NCBI GenBank assembly: GCA_019636095.1
Contig: JAHBYF010000001.1
Location: 372,001 to 436,000, forward strand
Direction: 5' to 3'
Origin: Hyphomonadaceae bacterium
GTDB lineage: Bacteria; Pseudomonadota; Alphaproteobacteria; Caulobacterales; Aquidulcibacteraceae
Length of the DNA stretch: 64,000 bases
Made by a program: the position numbers and the translations under genes. Shown here piece by piece: positions 8,423-17,331 of the stretch; the stretch's first letter is position 1; every line of letters starts with the position of its first letter. The notes under the pieces are model-generated. The model did not search any database. It was not told the origin of the DNA and saw only the letters and a program-made list of their open reading frames with translations.

Positions 8423-8830
8423 ATGGCCGAGGCTTGCGCCGCCTTGGATCAAGTTTGCCGCCCACCGCCCGTGCTTGCGGTCGTCGATGACGACCCTGCG
8501 GTTCGTCATGCTCTGAGCTTTGCCTTTGAGACTTCGGGGATTTCGGTGGTTGCGTTCGCGGACGCGGAAATGGCTCTTGCGGCGCCTCAGCGGCATCAAT
8601 GGCGCTGTCTTGTCCTAGATCAAAAGCTCCCGCGAATGAGTGGATTGGAGCTGTTAGCCCACCTGCGCGCAGCAGGCGTCACTGCGCCAAGCATACTCAT
8701 CACCACTCATCCGTCGCACGAAACACGCGCGCGCGCCGATGCTGCTGGCGTGGAGATCATAGAGAAACCACTGCTCGATAATCAGCTTGCGCTGAAGGTG
8801 CGCGAGCTGATGGACGGCGCTTGCCGTTGA
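8423..8830 (+). CDS. Single-domain response regulator (receiver only)
   Basis: About 135 residues, all receiver: acidic pocket VVDDDP at about 20, phosphorylated Asp66 (LVLDQKLPRMSG), Thr in ILITTHP and Lys115 (IIEKP). It has no DNA-binding or enzymatic output domain. It follows fixJ directly. The start is unsure: ATG 8423 has no clear ribosome site, while TTG 8393 is preceded by GAGGG overlapping the fixJ stop. It may act as a phosphate sink or as an extra FixL target, similar in role but not in sequence to FixT; that is inference from position. Confidence 0.8.
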   Translation: MAEACAALDQVCRPPPVLAVVDDDPAVRHALSFAFETSGISVVAFADAEMALAAPQRHQWRCLVLDQKLPRMSGLELLAHLRAAGVTAPSILITTHPSHETRARADAAGVEIIEKPLLDNQLALKVRELMDGACR

Positions 8831-8890
8831 TCTGACGCAAGGCGAGGCGGCGTGTAACTGTCATGAGAAGGAGCTCGAAGGACGCTTCAC

Positions 8891-8995
8891 ATGACCCTCA
8901 AATCGATCGTTGCTGTTGCCTGCGGCGACGCTTCCGATGCCATCGATACTCTGGTGAACGCAAAGGGCGCACCGAACATCTTGTTCGTCCGCTGA
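8891..8995 (+). pseudogene. Possible remnant of a universal stress protein start
   Basis: A 34-codon frame beginning MTLKSIVAVACGD, preceded by GAAGGA. Its first residues resemble the start of the intact universal stress protein just downstream (MTYKSMLAPV). It ends at a TGA six bases before that gene. It may be a leftover of a duplicated or truncated usp gene or a leader peptide. Evidence is thin. Confidence 0.25.
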
Positions 8996-9000
8996 ACGCT

Positions 9001-9831
9001 ATGACCTACAAGAGCATGCTAGCGCCAGTGATCGCGTTGGACGAGGATATCGCCGCGCTGACCGCGGCAGCGGAAATCGCAGAGAGATTCAACGCGGAGC
9101 CCACGGCGCTCATCCTCGCACTCCACTTGTCATCAAGCTACATGGACGAGGAAGCGCCGCTTTCCGCCGTTCTTCAGGATCTCGCCGGGGGGGCGACCTC
9201 TCATGCGGCCCAATTGCGTAGAGGCCTGATGGCATGGTTTGAGCGCGCGTCCCGTGCATTTGAAGTGCGCGATCTGGCGATTGAGCGCGCCGTGGATGAT
9301 GACAAGATCGTCGCTCACGCGCTCCTAAGCGATTTGACCATATTTGCGCGTGCGGATGCGCATGACCGCGCGCGACGGGCCATGATTGAGGACGTCCTAT
9401 TCAAATCAGGGCGTCCAGTGCTGCTTGTGCCTGAAAGGCCGCTTCGGCAACGAAGTTGGGAAACCATCGTCATCGGCTGGAGCGCGAAGGCAGAGGCGGT
9501 GCGTGCCATTGCTGGCGCGATGCCGTTCTTGAAGCGCGCCCAAAAAGTCGTGATCACCACCGTGGACGCCAAGCCGATCAATGGGGAGCAAAGGCCGGGT
9601 CTCGACCTTGCAGCGTACCTGCGGCGCCATGATGTTCAGACCGAAGTGCACAATGTCGACGGTCTGGGGCGGACCGAAGCGAGATCGCTCCTGGACGATT
9701 CAATCGCCATTGACGCCGACATGCTCGTCTTGGGCGCTTATGGGCATTCCCGCGCCCGGGAATTCCTATTCGGCGGGGTGACGCGCGAACTGCTCACCGC
9801 GTCGTCCATCCCTTTGTTCATGGCTCATTAG
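9001..9831 (+). CDS. Universal stress protein family protein
   Basis: A 276-residue protein with two Usp-like halves. The C-terminal half has the nucleotide-binding loop VLGAYGHSR followed by FLFGGVTRELL, the usual G-x2-G-x9-G arrangement. The N-terminal half (MTYKSMLAPVIALDED) is more diverged. Start 9001 is chosen because the longer frame from 8863 gives an arginine/cysteine-rich extension unlike the family. A weak half-palindrome TTGAT-CTGA-CGCAA at 8827-8840 may bring it under FixK control. Such proteins are common in FNR/FixK regulons; the ligand is unknown. Confidence 0.85.
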   Translation: MTYKSMLAPVIALDEDIAALTAAAEIAERFNAEPTALILALHLSSSYMDEEAPLSAVLQDLAGGATSHAAQLRRGLMAWFERASRAFEVRDLAIERAVDDDKIVAHALLSDLTIFARADAHDRARRAMIEDVLFKSGRPVLLVPERPLRQRSWETIVIGWSAKAEAVRAIAGAMPFLKRAQKVVITTVDAKPINGEQRPGLDLAAYLRRHDVQTEVHNVDGLGRTEARSLLDDSIAIDADMLVLGAYGHSRAREFLFGGVTRELLTASSIPLFMAH

Positions 9832-9843
9832 AGGGAGACGGCC

Positions 9844-10614
9844 ATGGGACGTGTTGAAAATAAAGTGGCGTTGGTCACGGGCGGCGCCCTCGGACTGGGG
9901 CGCGCGTGCGCCGTCTTGCTCGCCCGCGAAGGCGCCAAGGTCATGATCACAGACCTCAAAGACAGCGAAGGCCGCGCAGTCGCCGAGGAGATCGTTGAAG
10001 GTGGCGGCGAGGCGATGTTCATGCGCCACGATGTTGCGTCGGAAGCGGACTGGGACGCAGTGAGCGCCGCTACGCTCCGCCGCTTCGGTCGCCTGGATAT
10101 TCTGGTGAACAATGCAGGCGTTGCACTAGGTGCCAGCGTTGAAGTGACAACGCTTGAGCAGTGGCGCGCCCTCTTGGCCGTTAACCTCGACGGCGTGTTC
10201 ATAGGCACTCAGCGCGCCGTCACGGCGATGAAAGAAACTGGCGGAGGCTCGATCATCAACTTGTCGTCGATCGAGGGTTTGATCGGTGACGCCAACTTGG
10301 CTGCTTACAATGCAAGCAAAGGCGGCGTTCGGATTTTCACGAAGTCCGCGGCCCTGCATTGCGCCAAGGCCGGCTACAAGATCCGCGTGAACTCCGTTCA
10401 CCCCGGCTACATTTGGACGCCGATGGTGCAGAACTACTTGGCGGCTCAACCCGATCCGAAAGCGGCGAAAGAGTTTGTCGTGGGTTTGCATCCGCTTGGC
10501 CATCTGGGTGAACCCAACGATATCGCCTATGGAGTGCTCTATCTCGCATCGGACGAATCCAAATTCGTCACAGGCGCGGAGCTTGTGATCGATGGCGGTT
10601 ACACGGCGCAATGA
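9844..10614 (+). CDS. Short-chain dehydrogenase/reductase
   Basis: A 256-residue classical SDR. The NAD(P)-binding motif TGGALGLG is at residues 12-19, NNAG at about 89, and the catalytic set Ser (LSSIEG) with YNASK follows. Aspartate after the second strand (MITDLKD) favours NAD over NADP. GAGGGAGACGGCC lies upstream of the ATG. It begins 12 bp after the stress protein gene and overlaps the next gene by 4 bp, so it belongs to an operon. The substrate is unknown; the sequence resembles cyclopentanol or 3-alpha-hydroxysteroid dehydrogenases. Confidence 0.88.
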   Translation: MGRVENKVALVTGGALGLGRACAVLLAREGAKVMITDLKDSEGRAVAEEIVEGGGEAMFMRHDVASEADWDAVSAATLRRFGRLDILVNNAGVALGASVEVTTLEQWRALLAVNLDGVFIGTQRAVTAMKETGGGSIINLSSIEGLIGDANLAAYNASKGGVRIFTKSAALHCAKAGYKIRVNSVHPGYIWTPMVQNYLAAQPDPKAAKEFVVGLHPLGHLGEPNDIAYGVLYLASDESKFVTGAELVIDGGYTAQ

Positions 10615-11048
10615 CGGAGACGGATGCCTCACCTCAAGCGCCCAATCGCGTCCCCTACGCGGCTGCACTATACTTCGCGCTCGTATTTGCGGCGGGAGTG
10701 CTGCTTGGCCCCGTTCGCGTGATCTGGATCGAGCCTTGGCTTGGCAACACTTTGGCGGTCGTGCTCGAAGCGCCATTCCTGATCGCCGCCATATGGTTTG
10801 CGTCGCGGGCCGCTCCTAAATGGGCGGGTGTGAGCGGCGGGTGGACGAGCTTTCTCATGATCGGGGTCGTGGCGCTCATCATGCAGCAGATTGCAGATCT
10901 CGCTGTTGGTTTTGGGCTACGCGGCATGACGTTTCAGGATCAGATGCAGCACTTCACGACGCCTGCGGGCATGATTTACGCGGTCACGCTGTTGATTTTC
11001 ACGCTGATGCCGCTGATTCGTATGTGGCGCCCAGGGAGAACCACATGA
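10611..11048 (+). CDS. Four-helix membrane protein, function unknown
   Basis: A 145-residue protein with four predicted membrane helices (about residues 17-37, 47-65, 78-98 and 116-135). ATGA overlap with the SDR gene upstream and with the META-domain gene downstream shows coupled translation. No family motif is recognised. Context (between fixLJ and ccoN) suggests a role under low oxygen, but that is inference only. Confidence 0.75.
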   Translation: MTETDASPQAPNRVPYAAALYFALVFAAGVLLGPVRVIWIEPWLGNTLAVVLEAPFLIAAIWFASRAAPKWAGVSGGWTSFLMIGVVALIMQQIADLAVGFGLRGMTFQDQMQHFTTPAGMIYAVTLLIFTLMPLIRMWRPGRTT

Positions 11049-11461
11049 GGCAATTGCTCCCGGCCATGGCGTCAGTGCTTGCACTATTTGCATGCGCGCA
11101 CGGCGACGAGACGCTGAATGGGCGCTGGCGTGTGCAGCAGATCGCTGGCGCATCGCTCGGCGAAGGCGTTGATATCTGGATGACGTTCGACACCAAAGGC
11201 GGCACGGTGTCTGGCTACACGGGGTGCAATGATTTTGCGGCACCGCTCGACACGTTCGGCGAAGCGGTCAACTTGGGGCCGGTGAGCGAGGGCGCGGGTG
11301 ACTGCACCAGCATAGCGGCAGCGACAGACGAACGGCGCCTCCTAATGGTGTTGCCGCTGGTTCAGCGCCGTATTCTGCGCGGAAGATCGCTTGAGCTGTT
11401 GCAAGCTGCCGCTGGCGGCGAGACGCTGATCAGGTTGAGGCGCGAAGAGGTCGACGAATAG
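11045..11461 (+). CDS. META-domain (HslJ-like) lipoprotein
   Basis: A 138-residue protein starting MRQLLPAMASVLALFAC, a lipoprotein signal with Cys17. The mature part has the META/HslJ pattern: NGRWRVQQIAG, then MTFDTKGGTVSGYTGCNDFAAPL, the conserved G-x-x-G-C-N block. The family is linked to heat-shock and drug-stress phenotypes in Escherichia coli, with no known enzymatic activity. The ATG at 11045 overlaps the stop of the membrane protein gene; the longer frame from 10820 is antisense-like noise. It converges with the gene at 11430-11696, with a 32 bp overlap. Confidence 0.82.
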   Translation: MRQLLPAMASVLALFACAHGDETLNGRWRVQQIAGASLGEGVDIWMTFDTKGGTVSGYTGCNDFAAPLDTFGEAVNLGPVSEGAGDCTSIAAATDERRLLMVLPLVQRRILRGRSLELLQAAAGGETLIRLRREEVDE

Positions 11462-11696
11462 TCACAGCTGCGACTATCGCGGCCGCGAGCAGGAACGCCG
11501 CAGCCCCGCTCCAACAAGATGGACAATGTCCCAAGAACTGAAGGGCATGCGGCGCGGCGCCGCACCAAGACGTTTGCGATGCGCGCTGGAGCGGCGACAT
11601 CATCACGTCAGAGATCGCGCACAGCGCGACCGGCCAAGCCGCCGCCGCGGCGACGAGGGCTGATACAGCATAAACTCGATCGCTTGCGGTGAGCAT
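11430..11696 (-). CDS. Small membrane protein with a CPSCW motif, divergent from ccoN
   Basis: An 88-residue protein with two hydrophobic helices (about residues 8-28 and 63-80) and four cysteines, two of them in HCPSCW at 58-61. AGGAG lies 7 bases upstream of the ATG at 11696, which decides this start over the longer frame beginning in the FNR box. It is transcribed away from ccoN, and the FNR/FixK box at 11743-11756 lies 47 bp from its start. The CxxC pair in a membrane context would suit metal or thiol chemistry in oxidase assembly, but this is inference; I do not know the family. Confidence 0.65.
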   Translation of the reverse strand: MLTASDRVYAVSALVAAAAAWPVALCAISDVMMSPLQRASQTSWCGAAPHALQFLGHCPSCWSGAAAFLLAAAIVAAVTIRRPLRAST

Positions 11697-11742
11697 GACC
11701 CAACTCCTGCGTCCGCATTTACCCGCGTCGCAGGCGCACACG

Positions 11743-11756
11743 TTGAGCCAGATCAA
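11743..11756. promoter_or_regulatory. FNR/FixK box upstream of ccoN
   Basis: TTGAG-CCAG-ATCAA, 9 of 10 arm bases match TTGAT-N4-ATCAA. Centred 85 bp before the chosen ccoN start; a class II position (-41.5) would give a leader of about 44 bases. The same box lies between ccoN and the divergent CPSCW protein gene. Confidence 0.8.
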
Positions 11757-11834
11757 ATGCTCCTGATGCGCGCACTGTTACCGCCGTTGCGAGTTCTCGG
11801 AATCGCATGTGCGACGGCGGGGGAGTGGTGCGGG

Positions 11835-13490
11835 ATGGCAGTGGACGCGGGTGTTCAACAGGGTGCGGGGCGCCTTGATGTGTGGGCGATTGGCGCGATC
11901 ATCCTGATCGGCGCGTATCTCACGCTCTGGGGCGCCTCTCACGCGACTGATTCAAGGTTCGCGATCCAAATGTGGACCGCGCTAGTGGCCTTCATTGCCG
12001 GCGCCATCGCCTTGTTTGGCGTGCTTGGCCGCGGTCCCACGGCGGATCAATCTTCGCGTTACGAGAACGGTGTCGTCAAAGCCGGCGTTGTCGCGTCGAT
12101 GTTTTGGGGTATCGCTGGATTCTTGGTTGGCGTTGTTATTGCGGCGCAACTCGCGTTTCCGAATCTGCTCTACTTCGAGGATTGGGGGTGGACCAATTTC
12201 GGTCGTTTGCGACCACTGCACACTTCCGCGGTGATCTTTGCATTCGGCGGCAATGTCCTGATCGCGACAAGCTTTTATGTCGTTCAGCGTACGTGCCGGG
12301 CTCGACTCGCAGGTGGGCTGTGGCCTTGGTTTGTGTTTTGGGGTTACCAGCTTTTCATTGTGCTCGCGGGCACTGGCTATCTGCTCGGCATCACCGAAGG
12401 CCGCGAATATGCCGAGCCGCCGTGGTACACTGATCTTGGGCTGACCCTCGTCTGGGTCGTTTACCTGCTGGTCTTCCTCGGCACGATTTGGAAGCGGCAA
12501 GAAAAGCACATCTACGTCGCGAACTGGTTCTATCTGGCGTTTATCGTCACCATCGCGATGCTACACATCGTCAACAACCTCGCCGTACCAGTAAGTCTAG
12601 GCGGCTGGTTTAGCTATTCATTGTTTTCCGGTGTTCAAGATGCACTGACCCAATGGTGGTACGGCCACAATGCCGTCGGCTTCTTCCTCACTGCCGGCTT
12701 CCTCGGGATCATGTACTACTTCATTCCGAAGCAGGCAGATCGCCCGGTCTATTCGTATCGGCTTTCCATTATCCACTTTTGGGCGTTGATCTTCCTCTAT
12801 ATCTGGGCCGGTCCGCACCACTTGCACTACACGGCGTTGCCGCAATGGGCGCAGACGTTGGGTATGACGTTCTCGATCATGCTATGGATGCCCAGCTGGG
12901 GCGGCATGATCAACGGCCTCATGACGCTCTCGGGCGCATGGGACAAGCTGCGCACTGATCCCGTGTTGCGCATGCTCGTTGTCAGCGTCGCGTTCTACGG
13001 CATGTCGACGTTCGAAGGCCCGGTAATGTCGATCCGCGCTGTGAACTCGCTTTCGCACTATACTGATTGGACGATAGGGCACGTGCACTCAGGCGCACTC
13101 GGGTGGGTCGGGTTCGTGAGCTTTGGCGCGTTGTATTGTCTCGTGCCGTGGCTGTGGAAGCGCAAAACGCTGTTTTCGAATGCGCTTGTCGAATGGCACT
13201 TTTGGATCTCGACGATTGGCATCGTCCTCTACATCACCTCCATGTGGGTGGCCGGCATCATGCAAGGCCTGATGTGGCGCGCCTACAATGAGTTCGGCTT
13301 CCTTGAGTACTCGTTCGTCGAGACCGTCGAGGCGATGCATCCATACTACATTATCCGTGCGCTCGGCGGAGCGCTGTTCTTAATTGGCGCGCTCATCATG
13401 GCCTACAATTTGTGGCGTACGGCGACCGCTCGCGACCCCGCTCACGTTCGCGCCACGGACATTCCCGCCCAAGCGGTCGCGGCGGAATAG
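11835..13490 (+). CDS. ccoN: cbb3-type cytochrome c oxidase subunit I
   Basis: Catalytic subunit of the high-affinity cbb3 oxidase in the cytoplasmic membrane, about 551 residues with about 12 helices or more. Visible metal ligands are the low-spin haem His129 (LRPLHTSAV), CuB ligands His278 (WWYGHN) and His328-His329 (AGPHHLHY), the Tyr322 helix-VII position expected to crosslink with a CuB histidine, and [11 protein letters not shown] near the C-terminal third. The ATG at 11835 is preferred because GGGGGAGT lies 8 bases upstream; the longest frame starts on the last base of the FNR box and lacks a ribosome site. First gene of ccoNOQP. Confidence 0.96.
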   Translation: MAVDAGVQQGAGRLDVWAIGAIILIGAYLTLWGASHATDSRFAIQMWTALVAFIAGAIALFGVLGRGPTADQSSRYENGVVKAGVVASMFWGIAGFLVGVVIAAQLAFPNLLYFEDWGWTNFGRLRPLHTSAVIFAFGGNVLIATSFYVVQRTCRARLAGGLWPWFVFWGYQLFIVLAGTGYLLGITEGREYAEPPWYTDLGLTLVWVVYLLVFLGTIWKRQEKHIYVANWFYLAFIVTIAMLHIVNNLAVPVSLGGWFSYSLFSGVQDALTQWWYGHNAVGFFLTAGFLGIMYYFIPKQADRPVYSYRLSIIHFWALIFLYIWAGPHHLHYTALPQWAQTLGMTFSIMLWMPSWGGMINGLMTLSGAWDKLRTDPVLRMLVVSVAFYGMSTFEGPVMSIRAVNSLSHYTDWTIGHVHSGALGWVGFVSFGALYCLVPWLWKRKTLFSNALVEWHFWISTIGIVLYITSMWVAGIMQGLMWRAYNEFGFLEYSFVETVEAMHPYYIIRALGGALFLIGALIMAYNLWRTATARDPAHVRATDIPAQAVAAE

Positions 13491-13500
13491 GGGCTGAGAC

Positions 13501-14235
13501 ATGTGGAAATTCCATAAGTGGTTCGAGCGTCACTCGCTCATCCTCATTGTCGGCATCCTCGTCGTCGTCTCGATAGGCGGGTTGGTGCAGATCACGCCGC
13601 TCTTCTTCATCGAAAGCACGATCGAACGTGTGGAAGGCGTGCGACCCTATACGCCGCTCGAGCTGGCCGGACGAGAGATTTACATCCGGGAGGGTTGCTA
13701 CGTTTGTCACTCTCAGATGATCCGTCCGCTTCGCGATGAAGTAGAACGATACGGTCACTATTCTCTCGCGGCGGAGAGTATGTACGACCACCCGTTCCAG
13801 TGGGGATCGAAACGGACGGGCCCGGACTTGGCGCGTGTCGGCAACCGCTACTCGGACGAGTGGCATCGCGCACACCTGGTCAATCCGCGCTCGGTTGTTC
13901 CCGAGTCCGTAATGCCGCCATACGCGTTCCTGGCGCGGGCAGATTTGAACACGTCGCTGCTGCCGGATCACTTGCGCGCCAATCGCTTACTCCGTGTGCC
14001 GTACACCGATGAGCAACTGGCGAACGCCGCAACAGACGCGCGCGCGCAGGCCGAACCGCTGAGCTCAAACGCCTATGATTTTGAGCATCGCTACCCGGGA
14101 GCGGCGTCCCGCGATTTCGACGGCAACCCCGATCGAGTCACCGAGATGGATGCGCTGATCGCGTATCTGCAAATGCTCGGCACCGGGGTCGATTTCGAGA
14201 CCTACCAAGCCGAAGCACCCGAGAACACGAGGTAA
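13501..14235 (+). CDS. ccoO: cbb3-type cytochrome c oxidase subunit II (monohaem)
   Basis: A 244-residue membrane-anchored monohaem cytochrome c. One N-terminal helix (residues 12-30) and the haem site CYVCH at 66-70 followed by SQMIRP, the hallmark of CcoO. It passes electrons from CcoP toward CcoN. It starts 10 bp after ccoN and precedes ccoQ by 5 bp. Confidence 0.96.
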   Translation: MWKFHKWFERHSLILIVGILVVVSIGGLVQITPLFFIESTIERVEGVRPYTPLELAGREIYIREGCYVCHSQMIRPLRDEVERYGHYSLAAESMYDHPFQWGSKRTGPDLARVGNRYSDEWHRAHLVNPRSVVPESVMPPYAFLARADLNTSLLPDHLRANRLLRVPYTDEQLANAATDARAQAEPLSSNAYDFEHRYPGAASRDFDGNPDRVTEMDALIAYLQMLGTGVDFETYQAEAPENTR

Positions 14236-14240
14236 CTGGC

Positions 14241-14402
14241 ATGACCTACGAGCAAGCCGCGCATTTTGCCCAGACGGGGGGACTTGTGCTCTTGGCCGCG
14301 TGCTTCGGCCTCGCAACGATTTACGCGCTTTGGCCCGGCAACAAGCAGAAGTTTAACAACGCGGCGCGCAGCCCTCTCGAAAATGGTGACGACAATGGCT
14401 GA
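14241..14402 (+). CDS. ccoQ: cbb3-type oxidase small subunit CcoQ
   Basis: A 53-residue protein starting MTYEQAAHFAQTGG with one membrane helix (about residues 13-31) and a polar tail (WPGNKQKFNNAA), which is the CcoQ pattern. CcoQ stabilises the assembled oxidase. The gene sits between ccoO and ccoP as expected and overlaps ccoP by 8 bp. It is too short for many gene finders. Confidence 0.9.
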   Translation: MTYEQAAHFAQTGGLVLLAACFGLATIYALWPGNKQKFNNAARSPLENGDDNG

Positions 14403-15357
14403 TCGTGAACGCGATTCAGTAAGCGGTACGGAGACAACGGGCCACGAATGGGATGGTCTGAAGGAATTAGACACCCCACTTCCACGCTGGTGGCTGTACA
14501 TATTCTACGCGTCTATCGTTGTGGCGGTGGTCTACTGGGTTCTGATGCCCGCGTGGCCCATCGGAAACGGATACACCAAGGGCGTCCTCGGTTTCTCCGA
14601 TCGCATCAACGTGACCGCGGATGTTGGCGCGCTCCGGTCGGCGCGCGCGCCGATGTACCAACGGTTGGCGAATGCCAGCGCATCGGAGATCGCCGCCGAT
14701 CCCGAACTTCAGGAATTCGCCCGCGCCGCGGGCGAATCTGTGTTCGGCGATTATTGTCGGACATGTCACGGCGCGGGTGGCGCTGGGGCGCCGGGCTATC
14801 CGGTGCTTGCAGATGATGTCTGGATCTGGGGCGGTTCACTAGCTGACATCGAGCACACTCTGCGTGTGGGCGTTCGCGCAGACCATCCCGACACGCGCAT
14901 GTCGATGATGCCGGCGTTCGGGCGTGACCGTTTGCTGACGTCGCAGCAAGTCGATGACGTGACAGAGTACGCCATCTCAATTTCGGCAGCGAGCAGTCGC
15001 CTCCAGCCCGATCGCGCTGCGGCTGCGCGTGGTGAGGCTATTTATCAAGAACAGTGCGCCGCATGTCATGGCGCGACAGGAGCGGGCGACCGGAGCGTCG
15101 GTGCTCCGAGTTTGAACGACGATCTCTGGCTCTACGGAGGCTCACGCGAGGAGATTCGGCGGCAAGTAGAAATGGGCCGCGGTGGTGTGATGCCATCGTG
15201 GGAGCGTCGCTTCGACGCGGGGACGCTGCGGGCACTGGCTTATTACGTTCACGAGATGGGAGGAGGCGAGCCGGACGCGCCGCCGGCGCCGGTGACAACG
15301 CCGGCAGCGACACCTGAGCCAGCTCAAAACGGGCAGCCGAACGCTCCGCTACGTTAG
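14395..15357 (+). CDS. ccoP: cbb3-type cytochrome c oxidase subunit III (dihaem)
   Basis: A 320-residue dihaem cytochrome c with one N-terminal membrane helix (about 32-54). Haem sites are CRTCH at 121-125 and CAACH at 221-225; methionines in RMSMMPAF and GGVMPSW are likely axial ligands. The tail is Pro/Ala-rich. Start 14395 overlaps the ccoQ stop; the longer frame reads through ccoQ. It is the electron entry subunit. Confidence 0.95.
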   Translation: MADRERDSVSGTETTGHEWDGLKELDTPLPRWWLYIFYASIVVAVVYWVLMPAWPIGNGYTKGVLGFSDRINVTADVGALRSARAPMYQRLANASASEIAADPELQEFARAAGESVFGDYCRTCHGAGGAGAPGYPVLADDVWIWGGSLADIEHTLRVGVRADHPDTRMSMMPAFGRDRLLTSQQVDDVTEYAISISAASSRLQPDRAAAARGEAIYQEQCAACHGATGAGDRSVGAPSLNDDLWLYGGSREEIRRQVEMGRGGVMPSWERRFDAGTLRALAYYVHEMGGGEPDAPPAPVTTPAATPEPAQNGQPNAPLR

Positions 15358-15361
15358 CGGT

Positions 15362-16846
15362 ATGGCCAAGGTTACCTTGATCGACACGAAGGCGCGTGCG
15401 AACGAGCACGCGATCGACGCGCGCGCCGTGAACTCCAAAGAGGCGCGTGCCCTCTACAAGAAGCGCGAGCAGATCTATCCGAAGCTCGCGCACGGCTTTT
15501 TCCGCAATCTCAAATGGGCAGCTATGATCGTGCTGCTCGGCATATACTATGTCACACCTTGGTTGCGCTGGGATCGCGGCGATGGCCGTGTCGATCAAGC
15601 TGTCCTAATCGACTTTGAGGGGCGCCGTTTCTACTTCTTCTTTGTCGAACTTTGGCCGCAGGAGGTGTACTACATCACCGGCCTGCTCATCCTGGCAGCG
15701 TTCGCTATCTTCCTATCGTCGGCGCTATTTGGGCGCGTGTGGTGCGGGTACGCCTGTCCGCAAACCGTTTGGACCGATCTCTACATTTACGTAGAACGGG
15801 CGATCGAAGGCGATCGTAACGCACGAATGAAGCTCGATGCAGCGTCGTGGTCATGGCGTAAGGCAGCCAAAAAGATCGCGAAGCACGCAATCTGGATTTT
15901 GATTGCAGCCGCAACCGGCGGCGCCTGGGTGTTCTATTTCGGCGATGCGCCGACGTTATTCCGCAATATCTTCACCGGGCAGGCCGATCCCGTCGTCTAC
16001 CTGTTCATTGGCTTGCTGACTCTCACAACCTATGCGCTCGCGGGCACCATGCGCGAGCAGGTCTGTACTTATATGTGTCCCTGGCCGCGCATTCAGGCGG
16101 CGATGATCGATAAGGACGCGCTTAGCGTCACCTATAGAGGCGATCGTGGTGAGCCGCGTGGACCCCATAAGAAAGGTGATAGCTGGGAGGGGCGTGGCGA
16201 TTGCATTGATTGCCGACAGTGTGTGGCCGTGTGCCCGCAAGGCATAGATATCCGTGACGGCGATCAACTTGAGTGCATCAATTGCGCGCTCTGTATTGAT
16301 GCATGCGACGACGTGATGAAAAAGGTGGGGCGGCCGCTGGGGCTGATCGCCTACGACAGCTACGCGAATCTCGATCGCCGCAAGCAGGGAAATCCGGACC
16401 GTTACAAACTAATCAGGCCCCGCACCATCCTGTATGGTGTGCTCATGGCGGTTGTTGCGGCGTTTATGATTTACGGTCTGGCGACGCGCCAAACGCTTGC
16501 TCTCAATGTGATCCGCGATCGGAGTCCGCCATTCGTTCGTTTAGCCGACGGCACAGTGCGCAATGATTACGCGCTTAAGCTCATCAATATGACCGATCGC
16601 GCCCGACGGCTGCAGATCGAGGTTGAAGGGCCGACGGGTGTTCACCTTCTTGCGCCTGCGCTCGTCCTCGATGGTGAAGTCGTCGCCGAAGCGCATGCCG
16701 ATAGCGTCATGAACGTACGTATCCACGTTGTGGCGCCCGCCAATATTGGCGCTGGATCGCATAGGCTGCGCTTCACGATTCGCGATATCGCGTCGGGTGA
16801 CGTGGCGGTGAGTGATTCGGCCTTTCTTGCTGGGAGTACGCCATGA
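15362..16846 (+). CDS. ccoG: CcoG/FixG/RdxA-type polyferredoxin, cbb3 assembly protein
   Basis: A 494-residue membrane protein with five hydrophobic segments and iron-sulfur motifs: GYACPQTVW, CTYMCPW and two clusters in CIDCRQCVAVCP and CINCALCIDAC. CcoG reduces copper for delivery to the CuB site of cbb3 oxidase. A C-terminal soluble domain (about 380-490) has the immunoglobulin-like fold typical of the family. It follows ccoP by 4 bp and overlaps ccoH. Confidence 0.95.
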   Translation: MAKVTLIDTKARANEHAIDARAVNSKEARALYKKREQIYPKLAHGFFRNLKWAAMIVLLGIYYVTPWLRWDRGDGRVDQAVLIDFEGRRFYFFFVELWPQEVYYITGLLILAAFAIFLSSALFGRVWCGYACPQTVWTDLYIYVERAIEGDRNARMKLDAASWSWRKAAKKIAKHAIWILIAAATGGAWVFYFGDAPTLFRNIFTGQADPVVYLFIGLLTLTTYALAGTMREQVCTYMCPWPRIQAAMIDKDALSVTYRGDRGEPRGPHKKGDSWEGRGDCIDCRQCVAVCPQGIDIRDGDQLECINCALCIDACDDVMKKVGRPLGLIAYDSYANLDRRKQGNPDRYKLIRPRTILYGVLMAVVAAFMIYGLATRQTLALNVIRDRSPPFVRLADGTVRNDYALKLINMTDRARRLQIEVEGPTGVHLLAPALVLDGEVVAEAHADSVMNVRIHVVAPANIGAGSHRLRFTIRDIASGDVAVSDSAFLAGSTP

Positions 16847-17331
16847 GCGCCGCTCGCGCCGAGATTCGTGGATGGCACGTGCTCGCCATTATCTTGGCCT
16901 TCTTCTCCATCATTATTGCCGTGAACGTCACATTCGCGATTTATGCGGTGCGCTCATTTCCAGGCGAAGATGTGCAGCGTTCCTATTTGCAAGGGCTTCA
17001 CTACAACAACGTCCTGGCTGAAAGGCGCGCGCAAGCAGCACAAGGTTGGCGCGCGACCGCCGCATTGCGTGAGGATCCCGCAGGAGCCGTGCTGGAGGTG
17101 TGGCTCACGTCGCGCGATGTTTCAATCGACGGCGCGATGCTTAGCGGTATCCTCGAATGGCCGACGAGTTCGCAGTTTGATCGGCCGTTGAACTTTGAGT
17201 CATTAGGTGACGGCCGCTACGTTGCGCGTCTTGGTGAGATTACGCCTGGACGTTGGCGGCTGCGCGCGCGCGCCGAAAGCGCGGTCGGCGCCCTCGATTT
17301 TGAATCGGAGCTGACATGGCGCTCGCGCTAA
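16843..17331 (+). CDS. ccoH: FixH/CcoH-family cbb3 assembly protein
   Basis: A 162-residue protein with one N-terminal helix (about 13-36, IRGWHVLAIILAFFSIIIAV) and a periplasmic domain, including the family-typical SYLQGLHYNNVL segment. CcoH acts in assembly of the cbb3 oxidase with CcoGIS. Overlaps ccoG by 4 bp and ccoI by 16 bp. Confidence 0.93.
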   Translation: MSAARAEIRGWHVLAIILAFFSIIIAVNVTFAIYAVRSFPGEDVQRSYLQGLHYNNVLAERRAQAAQGWRATAALREDPAGAVLEVWLTSRDVSIDGAMLSGILEWPTSSQFDRPLNFESLGDGRYVARLGEITPGRWRLRARAESAVGALDFESELTWRSR

